A DNA stretch of 64,000 nt from contig JAQWTI010000012.1 of NCBI GenBank assembly GCA_029242745.1, forward strand, positions 94,824 through 158,823, in the 5' to 3' direction. This document shows positions 33,823 through 42,787 of the stretch, one piece after another. How positions within the stretch are numbered: the first letter of the stretch is position 1; each line of letters opens with the position of its first letter. The notes beneath the pieces were generated by a model. It saw nothing but the letters and a program-made list of their open reading frames with translations, ran no database searches and was not told the origin of the DNA. The stretch comes from Acidimicrobiales bacterium (GTDB lineage: Bacteria > Actinomycetota > Acidimicrobiia > Acidimicrobiales > MedAcidi-G1). Position numbers and translations under genes: made by a program.

Positions 33823-35025
33823 GTGTTGAAGAAGTTGTCGATCGTTAGTGTCCTGCTTGCATTCTCTTTGCTAGCCGCGGCTTGTGGAAGTGATGAGGAG
33901 TCGGCGCCGTCCACGTTGAAAATTGGCTATGCGGCTGACTTTTCTGATTTGGGTGGTTTTGCTGATATGCCGGCAAGTCAGGCCGGAGAGCACTTCGTTG
34001 CCCTGGTCAACTGCGCTGGTGGGATCGACCCAGAAGATGGGATCGATATTGATGCCGTATTGGCGACAGATCTCGGTAACTGCGAGGAGGTCTCTGGGAC
34101 AACTCTCGAGATGACTGTTGAGAACATCGCGGGTGATCCAGAAGTGACCCAGCGCGCCAGCCAGTCTCTTATAGATTCCGGCGTGTCTGCGCTTCTTGGG
34201 CCGGCATTCCCGGACTTCGGTGAGCCACTTCTTCAGGTAGCTGCTGGTGAGGTCCCTGTCCTATTCGTTGCCTCGACAGAACCGTTGTTGGCTGATGCAT
34301 CGATTCTGGCGTATCTAGTTGCTTTCGATGACACAGCGCAGGCTTCGGCAGCGGCGGAGTTTGCACTGGATCAGGGTTGGTCTACTGCGGTTACCTTCTC
34401 CGCTCCAGGTCCATATTTTGGATATAACCCAGAGGTCTTTACTGAGGTCTTCACCGCGGGTGGGGGTTCAGTTGTGGCGGACTACAACTTTGTGCCAATC
34501 GAAGATATGGACTTTTCCACGCAGGTGAATGAGATGGCTGCTGGTGGGCAAGCCCCTGACGTGGTGTATTCGGCCATGTTGTCCTTCCAGAGCGCGGTAT
34601 TGCGGGGCCAGTTAGACAGTGCGGGCGTGGCAACCAATTATTTGGTAACAGATGCATTCGAGGCCACGGGTGGCTACTTCACCGATGGAGTTGAAGGCTT
34701 CTACCACACCACGCATTCGTTCCCATCGGAGGGAAGTCGCATCAAGGCGCTTGCCGATAGTTATGAAGCGACCCACGGTTCGCCTCTTGAGAACTCATCT
34801 TTTGGTGGCTTGGCCGTCGATGCTATCGCTGTTGTTATCGATGCCTTTGTGCGCACGAATTCAACGGATCCAAAGGTTCTAGGAGATGCGATCGGCCAGG
34901 CTGACGGCGTTCATGGGGCTACTGGTGATCTGACCTACGTTGGAACCAGCGGCATTCCCGATAAGCCGGTATACGTCCATCAGGTTGTCGGTGGTGCAGC
35001 GACCCTCGCTGCCACCATCGGCTGA
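33823..35025 (+). CDS. ABC transporter substrate-binding lipoprotein (branched-chain amino-acid/amide type)
   Basis: A 400-residue periplasmic-binding-protein homologue of the Leu/Ile/Val and amide family (type I fold). It has a lipoprotein signal: MLKKL, a hydrophobic run and the lipobox LAAAC with Cys at about 21, so it should be anchored on the outer face of the membrane. The mature domain begins STLKIGYAADFSDLGGFADM. The start is a GTG at 33823 with GAGGGAG about nine bases upstream. It is the first gene of a four-gene transporter operon. The ligand is unknown; location beside catabolic genes suggests an aromatic or amide-type substrate. Confidence 0.9.
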   Translation: MLKKLSIVSVLLAFSLLAAACGSDEESAPSTLKIGYAADFSDLGGFADMPASQAGEHFVALVNCAGGIDPEDGIDIDAVLATDLGNCEEVSGTTLEMTVENIAGDPEVTQRASQSLIDSGVSALLGPAFPDFGEPLLQVAAGEVPVLFVASTEPLLADASILAYLVAFDDTAQASAAAEFALDQGWSTAVTFSAPGPYFGYNPEVFTEVFTAGGGSVVADYNFVPIEDMDFSTQVNEMAAGGQAPDVVYSAMLSFQSAVLRGQLDSAGVATNYLVTDAFEATGGYFTDGVEGFYHTTHSFPSEGSRIKALADSYEATHGSPLENSSFGGLAVDAIAVVIDAFVRTNSTDPKVLGDAIGQADGVHGATGDLTYVGTSGIPDKPVYVHQVVGGAATLAATIG

Positions 35026-35041
35026 GTGCGTCGGGTAGTCA

Positions 35042-35758
35042 GTGCTTGAAGTCGAATCGCTTACTACCCGCTATGGAGCAATTGCTGCCATACGAGAAGT
35101 TGGCCTAACTGTCCGGGCCGGTGAGGTTGTTTGCCTCATCGGCCCGAACGGCGCAGGTAAGACCACACTTCTCTCCACCATTGCTGGTTTGCTGAAGCCG
35201 TCGAGTGGACAGATCTCGCTCGGCAGCGATGACATTACGGATTGGGCTCCAGACCGGATTCTCCGTTCTGGTCTGGCGCTGGTACCGGAACACCGTCGAA
35301 TTTTTGCGGATCTCACTGTCAATGAGAATCTGATGGTGGGTGGCGTGACTAAAACTGCCACTAAGAGAGCCGAGTTGCTCAATCAGGTTGTTGAACTATT
35401 TCCGGTCCTTGGAAGCAAGCTCGGGACCTCAGCGGGGTACCTATCAGGCGGTGAGGCGCAGCAACTGGCGATTGGTCGAGCCATGATGGCCGAGCCCCAA
35501 CTCCTCCTGCTAGACGAACCGACCCTCGGACTAGCGCCTCTGCTGGCAGATGTAGTTTTTGATCTGATTGGGACGCTTCGAACTGCCGGACTCACTCTCT
35601 TGGTCGTCGAGCAGAGCGCCAGACGGATTCTTGAAGTTGCGGATCGTGGATACGTGATGCGTTCTGGAGAGGTCGTAGTTAGTGGTCTCGCTGGTGACCT
35701 CCTAGCACGCCAAGACCTCTTCGACACCTATCTGGGACGGAACGCCGACTCCGCATGA
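35042..35758 (+). CDS. ABC transporter ATP-binding protein, LivF-like
   Basis: A 238-residue ATPase of the LivF type. Walker A is GPNGAGKTT (about 37-45), the ABC signature is LSGGEAQQLAIGRAMM (about 134), Walker B is LLLLDEPTLGLAP (about 157-169), and the switch His is replaced in the region LLVVEQSARR, as is usual for LivF (VEQ). It begins with GTG, 16 bp after the binding protein, and its TGA overlaps the ATG of the permease (ATGA). It energises the LivH/LivM-type pore. Confidence 0.92.
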   Translation: MLEVESLTTRYGAIAAIREVGLTVRAGEVVCLIGPNGAGKTTLLSTIAGLLKPSSGQISLGSDDITDWAPDRILRSGLALVPEHRRIFADLTVNENLMVGGVTKTATKRAELLNQVVELFPVLGSKLGTSAGYLSGGEAQQLAIGRAMMAEPQLLLLDEPTLGLAPLLADVVFDLIGTLRTAGLTLLVVEQSARRILEVADRGYVMRSGEVVVSGLAGDLLARQDLFDTYLGRNADSA

Positions 35759-36642
35759 CGGAACTTCTGCAACAGGTTGTCGATGGCCTTGGTCGTGGTG
35801 GGATCTACGCGCTGATCGCCTTAGGAATCGCAGTCATATTCGGTGTGATGCATTTAGTAAACTTCGCCCACGGTGAGCTCATAACCGTGAGTGCCTACAC
35901 TGCCTACGCCCTGTTCGTTGCTGGTTGGAACTGGTGGTTGATTGCACCGGCCGTCGTCTTGACTGCTGGCCTGACGTCAGTGGTCATAGAGTTTGTTGCT
36001 TTTCGGTGGGTTAGGGGAGCACCAGATTTCACAATGCTGATGACATCGTTTGGGGTCCATTTTCTGGTTCAGGCAGCGTTTGTCATGTATGTTTCCGCAA
36101 ACTTTCGCCAGTTCCCGAGACCAGGGTGGATTTTTGAGACGTGGAAGGTGGGCGGCGTCAGTCTGGAGGTGTTCGACCTATTGGTAATCCTCTTTACTCT
36201 TCTGACGCTGGGGGCCACCTACTGGGTGCTTCATCGCACGATGTTCGGAATGAGTTTGCGAGCAGCTGCCGAGGATTTCGATGCCGCCAGATTGATGGGG
36301 ATTCGTAGTGATCGGATTATCCGAGGCGCATTCGCACTTTCAGGACTACTAGCTGGCGTTGCGGCTGTCTTTTGGCTTATGCGTAGTGGCCAGGCGGGGC
36401 CAACGGCAGGGCTTAGCCCGATGCTCAAGGGTGTCCTTGCAGCTCTTATTGGTGGGCTCGGAAGCCTCAGCGGGGCGGTCTTAGGCGGTGTTGTCCTCGG
36501 TCTTGCGGAGGTATTTTTGATCTCGTATCTTCCTGAGAGCCTTGTGGGACTTACCGATGGAATCGTGTTTCTATTCATAGCGCTTCTTTTTGTTTTTAGG
36601 CCACAGGGTCTCATTACGGTGCGTCGCGCGGAGCGCGTTTAA
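35755..36642 (+). CDS. ABC transporter permease, LivH-like
   Basis: A 295-residue inner-membrane permease of the branched-chain amino-acid family, with about eight hydrophobic segments. Family landmarks are GLGRGGIYALIALGIAVIFGVMHLVNFAHGEL at the N-terminus (residues about 11-42), MSLRAAAEDFDAARLMGI (the EAA-like coupling loop) and GVLAALIGGLGSLSGAVLGG. Its stop overlaps the start of the next gene (TAATG). It pairs with the LivM half of the fused protein downstream. Confidence 0.92.
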   Translation: MTELLQQVVDGLGRGGIYALIALGIAVIFGVMHLVNFAHGELITVSAYTAYALFVAGWNWWLIAPAVVLTAGLTSVVIEFVAFRWVRGAPDFTMLMTSFGVHFLVQAAFVMYVSANFRQFPRPGWIFETWKVGGVSLEVFDLLVILFTLLTLGATYWVLHRTMFGMSLRAAAEDFDAARLMGIRSDRIIRGAFALSGLLAGVAAVFWLMRSGQAGPTAGLSPMLKGVLAALIGGLGSLSGAVLGGVVLGLAEVFLISYLPESLVGLTDGIVFLFIALLFVFRPQGLITVRRAERV

Positions 36643-38492
36643 TGCCGAACGCATTAGTTCGCCGTTTGTTGCTCCCGCTGGCGGGTTCTCTTGCTACGTA
36701 CGTGCTTCTCGTCGGTGGTGGAATCATGTACGCCACTATCGGCAACTCCGCAAGCGATGGTCTGGTCACCCAGATGCTTATCAACGCAATCGTCGTCTTG
36801 GGGATTCAGATTTATATCGGGAACACAGGAGTGCTCTCATTTGGACACGTGGCCTTTGGAGCCATCGCAGGATATGCCTTCGCAATTTTTGCGATTTCCC
36901 CGGAGCGGAAGGCAGCCCAGATCCCAAACGCTCCGTTTGGTCTGGCTGAAGTAGACCTCACTCCACTTCAGTCGTCCTTGATCGCAGCTTGCATCGCGGT
37001 AGTTGTTGCCTTCGTTATTGGCATGGGGCTTGCTCGTTCAGGAGCACGTTCTGGTGCTGTTGCAGCCACAGTCATCACACTTGCGTTGTTGTTCGTAGTT
37101 CACGAAGTTGCAAAGAATTGGATTGATTTGACCCGTGGTGGCAAGACCGGGCTCTCCTTCAGCCCGCTTGGAAGGGTGACTCTCCAAGGTCGGGGTTGGG
37201 TTTACCTAGCGTTGCTTCTCTCTCTGGTGGCAGCGCGACTCTTTAAGGAAACCAAGTCTGGTCGGCTTGCCCATGCAGCACGAGAAGATGATCTAGCCGC
37301 ACGGTCTATGGGCATTCATCCTGCAGTGCAGCAGATGATCGCCCTTCTCCTCTCTGTCTTCGTTGTATCTATTGGCGCCACCCTCCGGGTCTTTGAAATC
37401 GGAAGTATCAATCCGCGGCTCTTTTTCTTCAAATACACCTTGCTGACTTTGACGATGCTCATCGTCGGTGGCCGAAACAGTGTCACGGGTGCACTCGTTG
37501 GTGTGGTGGTTATCAGCCTCGGTAGCGAACTCACCCGTTACCTCGCTGGACCATCGGTCGAGCTGCCTTTCCTCAACTGGATTCTTCGAAATGGACTCAC
37601 AGACGTTTTTCTTGGCGTCTCCATGGTGGGTTTCATGATTTTCAGACCGGACGGGCTTTTAGGCAGTTGGGAGCCCGATCACTTGGTTATAAGGCGTTTA
37701 GCGAAGCGACCCACAGGCCATTTGTCTGAAGTACGTCAGATCCAAAATCGCCTTCAGCAAGACCATCTACATGCGACTGAGGTTGTTGTTGACTTTGGAG
37801 GATTCAGGGCGCTTGATGGGGCGAGCCTGACAGCGTCGACCGAGGAAGTTGTTGGTCTGATTGGTCCGAATGGGGCGGGAAAGACCACGCTGCTCAACGC
37901 AATCACTGGGCTGGTTACTCCCAGCGCGGGATCGATTCGGTTAGATAGAGAAGTTCTTGACGATCTGCCTTCACACCTCATTGCCCAAGCGGGGGTTGTC
38001 AGGACCTTTCAGAATCTCAGGCTGTTTCCAGCACTTTCCGTGGAGGAGAACATCGGAGTTGCTCGATTGGCGGTTGCTGGTCACATTGTTGATCGCCCGC
38101 AGCCGGAAGTGGAGTTGCTAATTAGTGCGAGTGGTTTAACCGAGCTTCGACATCGTCGGGCTGGCGAATTGGACTATGGGAACGCTCGACGTCTTGAACT
38201 CGCTAGAGCGGCCGCGGCCGCTCCCCGTTTTCTCCTGCTCGATGAGCCAACGAGCGGTATGGGCGATCTCGAATCAGAGGAGATGATCCACAGGATTCGA
38301 GAAATAGCCAGCCTCGTCCAAGCTGGAGTCGTGGTCGTTGACCACGATTTGAACTTCATCACGGGTATCTGCGACCGCGTCTACGTCCTTGACCAAGGCA
38401 AAGTCATCTCGGTGGGAACACCAAATGAGGTGTCGCTGGATCCGTTAGTGCAGGTTGCCTATCTAGGTGGACCTATCGGTTCATCCAACTAA
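36642..38492 (+). CDS. Fused ABC transporter permease-ATPase (LivM-LivG)
   Basis: A 616-residue fusion. Residues 1 to about 345 are a LivM-type permease (IGNTGVLSFGHVAFGAIAGY, then HAAREDDLAARSMGI as the coupling loop). After a linker of some 25 residues comes a LivG-type ATPase: Walker A GPNGAGKTTLLNAI near 410, signature LDYGNARRLELARAAA near 525 (LDYG instead of LSYG), Walker B FLLLDEPTSGMGD near 545 and switch His in VVVVDHDLNFI. The fusion ensures one-to-one stoichiometry. Decayed DNA homologous to the last third of this ATPase lies just downstream. Confidence 0.92.
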   Translation: MPNALVRRLLLPLAGSLATYVLLVGGGIMYATIGNSASDGLVTQMLINAIVVLGIQIYIGNTGVLSFGHVAFGAIAGYAFAIFAISPERKAAQIPNAPFGLAEVDLTPLQSSLIAACIAVVVAFVIGMGLARSGARSGAVAATVITLALLFVVHEVAKNWIDLTRGGKTGLSFSPLGRVTLQGRGWVYLALLLSLVAARLFKETKSGRLAHAAREDDLAARSMGIHPAVQQMIALLLSVFVVSIGATLRVFEIGSINPRLFFFKYTLLTLTMLIVGGRNSVTGALVGVVVISLGSELTRYLAGPSVELPFLNWILRNGLTDVFLGVSMVGFMIFRPDGLLGSWEPDHLVIRRLAKRPTGHLSEVRQIQNRLQQDHLHATEVVVDFGGFRALDGASLTASTEEVVGLIGPNGAGKTTLLNAITGLVTPSAGSIRLDREVLDDLPSHLIAQAGVVRTFQNLRLFPALSVEENIGVARLAVAGHIVDRPQPEVELLISASGLTELRHRRAGELDYGNARRLELARAAAAAPRFLLLDEPTSGMGDLESEEMIHRIREIASLVQAGVVVVDHDLNFITGICDRVYVLDQGKVISVGTPNEVSLDPLVQVAYLGGPIGSSN

Positions 38493-38523
38493 CTGGTTAG
38501 ACACGTTCAACGTGTCAGCCAGT
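38492..38523. terminator. Inverted repeat directly after the transporter operon
   Basis: ACACGTT (38501-38507) and AACGTGT (38509-38515) form a perfect 7-bp dyad around one base, flanked by ACTGG (38492-38496) and CCAGT (38519-38523), so a bulged stem begins at the stop codon of the fused transporter gene. There is no T-run, so rho-independent termination is only possible. Confidence 0.35.
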
Positions 38524-38560
38524 CTCCATCTGCTGGCAAATGTAACTCCGGCGATTCAAG
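38507..38560 (-). pseudogene. Relic of an SDR dehydrogenase C-terminus
   Basis: On the minus strand the last codons before a TGA at 38507-38509 read SPELHLPADGDWLTR. The final HLPADGDWLTR matches 9 of 11 residues of the end of the intact SDR at 41842 (HLPVDGGWLTR). Nothing upstream in this frame resembles an SDR, so this is a short leftover, possibly from an ancestral duplication or rearrangement. Confidence 0.45.
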
Positions 38561-38689
38561 ATGGCCGGTTGGAAAGCAGGAAGGACACCGCTTGAGCGTC
38601 TTAACTGTGTAGGAAAACGTCGATGTATTGGCCCTATCGGCAGCGTCTACCCGTCGGCACCGCGCGAATCCAGAAGTGTGTGGATTCCT

Positions 38690-39054
38690 GCTGGCCTCCG
38701 GTTGGTGGAAAGTGCGCGCCCGTTGAGCCAAGGAGTAGGACTGCAGCACATCGCGTCGTCTGGAGTTGGATCGCTCCGTTGCTGTGGCCCCATTAGTTCT
38801 GCGTCTAGTCGAGCCGACGTCGGGGGTGAGTGACGCCGAGTCACTAGCCATGATCGACCAGGTTCGGCGGATGGCTGGACTAGTTTGCGCCGGCCTGGTG
38901 GTCATTGGGCACGACCTGAACTTCATAATCAAGATTTGCGGCCGCATCATCCGCTTAGATCGCGACAAGTTCATAGCAAGTGGAATACCGACCGAGATTT
39001 AGGCTCATTCTGCCGCATAGGCGGCCTATCTCGGAACCTCAGCATTGGACTGAA
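38690..39054 (+). pseudogene. Decayed LivG-type ABC ATPase, C-terminal part
   Basis: From about 38740 one frame reads SRRLELDRSVAVAPLVLRLV followed by EPTSGVSDAESLAMIDQVRR, parallel to the intact ATPase at 38.2 kb (ARRLELARAAAAAPRFLLLD, then EPTSGMGD). It continues with GLVVIGHDLNFIIKICGRII and, after a TAG at 39000-39002 and a second stop, ends in AAYLGTS, the usual LivG tail. The signature LSQG lies in another frame, implying a frameshift. The Walker B Asp is replaced by Val. A non-functional remnant of a second transporter ATPase. Confidence 0.75.
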
Positions 39055-39107
39055 TTCTCACACTGGGTCGTGTCGACCAAGCTAGATGTTGTGAAGATCA
39101 TTTTCTA

Positions 39108-39821
39108 TCAGTGTCGGGTGGAGGCTTCAGCAATTAGCCATGCGAAGAGGGGGTCGTCAGCTCTGGAGGGGAGCATCTCGGGATGCCATTGAACGGCGAT
39201 CACGGGAAGGTTTTCATGCTCGAGACCTTCGACTGAGCCGTCATCCGAGCGGGCCGTGACCTGAAGTTTGTCACCTACCTTGTCCACCGTCTGATGATGC
39301 AACGAATTGACAGAGCGACCATGACCGTAGATTCCACCCAGAATGGTGTCACTGTCAAAGGCGACCTGATGCCACTCGGTGGCGACCGGCTCGTCGAATC
39401 CGGCGTGGCTGGGTACATCCTGATAGAGGGTGCCACCGGCGTGAACGTTGACAATCTGGAGACCCCGGCAGATGCCGGCTACCGGCGTCCCGTTGGCATA
39501 GGCGGCGTCTAAGACAGCACATTCGTGTTGGTCGCGTAAAGGCTCGGGGGGAAAGGCGTTAGTCAACGATTCTTGGCCGTACCGTCGGGGATCAATGTCA
39601 GCTCCACCAGTTAGTACTACGCCGTCCAGACGGGGGATGAGTTCGGCCGGATCGACATCAAAAGGGATATGGACGGGGAGCCCGCCGGCCTCGAGGACCC
39701 CCTGCCCGTAGTCGGCGTAGTAGACGTCGACAGGGAAATCGGCCAGAATATTGAGATTCCCGACCAACTGGTCACCGCGCTTGCGTCTTCCGGTGATCCC
39801 AATTAGCGGTTGTGGTGTCAC
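39108..39821 (-). CDS. Gamma-glutamyl-amide hydrolase, peptidase C26 / PuuD-like
   Basis: A 237-residue class I glutamine-amidotransferase-fold hydrolase of the C26 family. Nucleophile Cys118 is in AGICRGLQIVN, and the His/Glu of the triad are in AVQWHPEM near 214-217. LTGGADIDPRRYGQE (about 70-84) is characteristic of PuuD, which releases GABA from gamma-glutamyl-GABA. The start is the GTG at 39819-39821 with AGGA seven bases upstream. It is divergent from a P450-ferredoxin pair over a perfect palindrome. With the GS-like ligase at 42.8 kb it can form a glutamylation/deglutamylation cycle. Confidence 0.9.
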   Translation of the reverse strand: MTPQPLIGITGRRKRGDQLVGNLNILADFPVDVYYADYGQGVLEAGGLPVHIPFDVDPAELIPRLDGVVLTGGADIDPRRYGQESLTNAFPPEPLRDQHECAVLDAAYANGTPVAGICRGLQIVNVHAGGTLYQDVPSHAGFDEPVATEWHQVAFDSDTILGGIYGHGRSVNSLHHQTVDKVGDKLQVTARSDDGSVEGLEHENLPVIAVQWHPEMLPSRADDPLFAWLIAEASTRH

Positions 39822-39854
39822 GGGTAATCCTTTCCACTGTTTATTTTTAAAAAA

Positions 39855-39871
39855 TTGAATAATGTATTCAA
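39855..39871. promoter_or_regulatory. Palindrome between divergent C26 hydrolase and P450 genes
   Basis: TTGAATA and TATTCAA are perfect 7-bp arms around ATG, 34 bp before the hydrolase start and 25 bp before the P450 start, in an AT-rich 75-bp gap. A repressor or activator site controlling both directions is the natural reading. Confidence 0.5.
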
Positions 39872-39895
39872 AGTACCTAAAACAGCGGTAATCCA

Positions 39896-41188
39896 GTGTC
39901 TCAGAGCAATGAGAAGGAGCCCATGGACCGACGAGCTAGCCCCGCCGACATTGCTACTTCGTCTGTGTACCTGGACGGCATTCCTCATGAGGGGTTCACC
40001 GCCATCCGAGAGACCGAGGGACTGGTCTGGCACCCCTATGGTCCCATTGGAGACGGAAACGGTGAGCGGAATGGCTTCTGGGCGGTTGCTCGTCACGCCG
40101 ACGTACGAGAGGTGTCGCGCAACCCGGAGGTCTTCTCGTCGGCTGTTGGTCATACCAATCTTTGGGATCTGGAGGCCGACGCTCTTGAGGCCCGTCGGTC
40201 GCTAATCGATTCTGACGCCCCTGACCACACCCGGCTCCGACGGGTTGTCTCCCGTGCGTTTACCCCAAGGAATACCCGTAACTGGGAGGGCATGGCTCGG
40301 GAGATCGCCGCTGAATTAGTCGATGCGTTCGTCGCAGGTGGTGGTGGCGACTGGGTTGCCCAGGTAGCTGCGCCGCTACCCATTCGTGTGATCTTGGCAA
40401 TTCTTGGGGTCCCACTCGAAGACGCTGATTACCTAGTCGAGCTGACCAACCATCTAGTGGAGGGCACTGGCGATGGTCCGTCACTGCCCGACGATGCCTA
40501 CGGGAATACCACGCCGACTCGACTCCTGCCGTTCAACAGTCCAGCTAGCCATGCGTTGTTCGAATACGCCGAGCGGATGCGACAACTGCGCCTTGCTGAT
40601 CCTGGCGCGGATCTGGTGAGTGGCCTACTGGAGGCTGAAGCTGACGGAGAGCGGTTGTCGGCGAATGAGTACCGAAACTTTTTCCAACTGTTGGTGTTCG
40701 CTGGCAACGAGACGACGCGCACGGCGATGGTCCATGGGGCACTGGCCTTCGCTGAGCATCCCGAGCAATGGGCTGAGCTCTGTCATGATCCGTCGCTGAT
40801 CACCAGAGCGGTCGATGAGGTAATCCGTTGGGCTACACCGGTGTTACATATGCGACGTACAGCGTCGTGTGATACGGAGTTGGCCGGAACATCGATCGCT
40901 GCAGGCGACAAGGTGGTCATGTGGTACGCAGCGGCTAATCGCGACCCGACAGTCTTCGAGGACCCCTTCCGATTCGATGTGACCCGGGTCGAGAATCCGC
41001 ACTTCGCCTTTGGCGGGGGTGGTCCACACTTCTGTCTCGGAGCGTTTCTGGCTCGCATGGAGATTCAGGTCCTGCTGGAGGAGATGGTGGCCCGAAACGT
41101 TGTGCTGCAGCCCCGGTCGGCGCCTGTGCACCTAGCCTCAAATTTCGTTCATGGCGTTGCCTCATTGGACCTCGGGGTGGCGTCGTGA
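39896..41188 (+). CDS. Cytochrome P450
   Basis: A 430-residue class I P450. The heme loop is FGGGGPHFCLGAFLAR (Cys380), the I-helix motif is VFAGNETTR, and ExxR is DEVIRWATPVLHMRRTA. SDAPDHTRLRRVVSRAFTPR is the C-helix. Translation may start at the GTG 39896 or the ATG 39923. Its stop overlaps the GTG of a ferredoxin gene (GTGA), so it comes with its own electron donor; no ferredoxin reductase is nearby. Divergent from the gamma-glutamyl hydrolase. Likely substrate in this context is a glutamylated or free amine, but that is a hypothesis. Confidence 0.93.
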   Translation: MSQSNEKEPMDRRASPADIATSSVYLDGIPHEGFTAIRETEGLVWHPYGPIGDGNGERNGFWAVARHADVREVSRNPEVFSSAVGHTNLWDLEADALEARRSLIDSDAPDHTRLRRVVSRAFTPRNTRNWEGMAREIAAELVDAFVAGGGGDWVAQVAAPLPIRVILAILGVPLEDADYLVELTNHLVEGTGDGPSLPDDAYGNTTPTRLLPFNSPASHALFEYAERMRQLRLADPGADLVSGLLEAEADGERLSANEYRNFFQLLVFAGNETTRTAMVHGALAFAEHPEQWAELCHDPSLITRAVDEVIRWATPVLHMRRTASCDTELAGTSIAAGDKVVMWYAAANRDPTVFEDPFRFDVTRVENPHFAFGGGGPHFCLGAFLARMEIQVLLEEMVARNVVLQPRSAPVHLASNFVHGVASLDLGVAS

Positions 41189-41385
41189 ATGATCTTGTTC
41201 AGTTGACTGTCGACGAGGATCGGTGCATTGGTGTCGGCCAATGTGAACTGTTGGAGCCTGAGGTGTTTTGCCTGAGTGACGAGGACACAATCTCCCGAGT
41301 AGTTGATGGGGCAGTACTGGACCGAGCCCGGGCTCTCGCTGTGGTTGAGGGTTGTCCGAACATGGCCATCTCGGTTAAAGCCTGA
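41185..41385 (+). CDS. Ferredoxin, [3Fe-4S]-type, P450 partner
   Basis: A 66-residue ferredoxin. The cluster Cys residues are visible as C14-x5-C20 (RCIGVGQC) and Cys57 followed by Pro (GCPNMAI), the classic three-Cys pattern of single-cluster [3Fe-4S] ferredoxins that serve P450s. The centre position of the first motif, often Ala or His, is Val/Gly here. GTG start overlapping the P450 stop (GTGA) shows translational coupling. It should shuttle electrons from an unlinked reductase to the preceding P450 and possibly to the other two. Confidence 0.92.
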   Translation: MNDLVQLTVDEDRCIGVGQCELLEPEVFCLSDEDTISRVVDGAVLDRARALAVVEGCPNMAISVKA

Positions 41386-41841
41386 CCGAATGGTCTGGTG
41401 GAGATGTTGTCTGACATCCGCTGGGGCCTTCTCTCGATCTCTGAACTGGTTACCGACCCCCCCCCACCTTGAGGGGCAGCCTCGAACTCGATCGTGCGGG
41501 CCGGCTCCAGAGGTTCGCCGGGGTCTGTTTTCGAACAGTCCAACTCGACTTTGACGCTGAGGCAAGACACAGTCAACGCGCCGGCGCGTCGGATGCTAAT
41601 TGGGCGGGCTGTTATGGATATTCGGTTCTCGAGACGGTATTAAGCCCCATCAGGGTCAGGGAGGGGTTCTGTCCTAACAGCGGCCGTGCGAAGTCGATGG
41701 GTGAGTGTCGTCGACCTAGACAAGGTTGACTTGGCCCCCGTATGCATCGGTGCGAAAAGTAGTTTGTGTTGCAGTCTTTGGGCTGCGAAAGATATTCATT
41801 TGGAAGGAACTGTGCGAAGCTAAGTCCCCTCAGAGGTGTGG
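41386..41841. other. Intergenic region without a recognisable gene
   Basis: About 455 bp between the convergent ferredoxin and SDR genes. Frames are short and I recognise none of them. A lone half-site TCATTTGG, as in the palindromes at 32780 and 46123, occurs near 41796 without its partner. Confidence 0.45.
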
Positions 41842-42603
41842 CTAACGGGTGAGCCATCCTCCGTCTACCGGTAGATGCACTCCGGTAATCCACGACGATT
41901 CGTCAGAGAGAAGAAACGACACTGCTGAGGCGATGTCTTCCGGCTGCCCAATTCTGGGTATTAGGAGCCTGTCTTTCAATGCCTCAAGCGTCTCAGGAGA
42001 TGTAATCCCTTGGAGGGAGACGAAATCAGTGGCGATCGGCCCTGGGGCAACGGCGTTGACCCGTATAGAGGACTTCGCTAGTTCAACAGCAAGAGCCTTG
42101 GTGAGCATTTTCACGCCACCCTTAGATGCGTTGTAGTGGACTTGGCAGTAGCCGGCCGATGACACTACAACTTCGGCTTCGATAGTTGAGATATTGACGA
42201 CTGATCCTCCCCCTGATTTTTTAATATCGTGTGCGACCTCTTGCGTAACTAGCCAAGTTCCTTTGAGGTTGACATCAAGGACCAGATCCCATTCGTCTTC
42301 AGATAGATCGGCCAGAGAAGTCATGGTTACGAGGCCAGCGCAGTTAACAAGTCCGGTGATTCCACCCAATCTTTCAGTTGTGTAGTCGGCAGCGTTCCTG
42401 ATGGAACTTCGATCTCGGACGTCTATCTCCTGAAAGATGGATCGTCCTCCTGTTAGAGCGATGGACTCACACGTCTCTTCACCGTTTTTGACGTCCCTGT
42501 CGGCCACTACAACGGATGCCCCCTCACTTGCGAGCCTTTTTGCTACTGCTCGGCCGATCCCAGAAGCTCCGCCAGTTACGAAGACGACATTTGCGCGGCT
42601 CAT
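41842..42603 (-). CDS. Short-chain dehydrogenase/reductase (SDR)
   Basis: A 253-residue classical SDR. TGGASGIGRAV (about 10-20) binds the nucleotide, NCAG (87-90) stabilises the fold, and YNASK (Tyr157, Lys161) with an upstream NIST Ser is the catalytic centre. Asp in VVVADRD after strand 2 suggests NAD preference. VAPGPIATDF and the C-terminal TGVHLPVDGGWL are standard. I prefer the ATG at 42601-42603; a GTG at 42621 is possible. It sits between the P450-ferredoxin pair and the GS-like ligase and could oxidise an alcohol made by the P450. Confidence 0.92.
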   Translation of the reverse strand: MSRANVVFVTGGASGIGRAVAKRLASEGASVVVADRDVKNGEETCESIALTGGRSIFQEIDVRDRSSIRNAADYTTERLGGITGLVNCAGLVTMTSLADLSEDEWDLVLDVNLKGTWLVTQEVAHDIKKSGGGSVVNISTIEAEVVVSSAGYCQVHYNASKGGVKMLTKALAVELAKSSIRVNAVAPGPIATDFVSLQGITSPETLEALKDRLLIPRIGQPEDIASAVSFLLSDESSWITGVHLPVDGGWLTR

Positions 42604-42787
42604 AGTTGGTTCCACCCGCACAGGACCCTGGTAGAACCACGAAACTCAACTCCGTGCAGCCTGGTGACCTTGTTTGGATGGGCCTTCCGGCTTGGTACAT
42701 GAGTCCAGATCTGTTTTGAATACACCTTGGTTGCCCACTTACTGGGCCGCTTACCGATGTTCAAGATTGGGTGCAACTTCCTTTTTG

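Noticed and set aside
38507..38974. 155-codon minus-strand frame
   Set aside because: Most of it is the antisense of the decayed LivG gene and mirrors the antisense of the intact LivG domain; only its last codons (SDR-like end) carry meaning.
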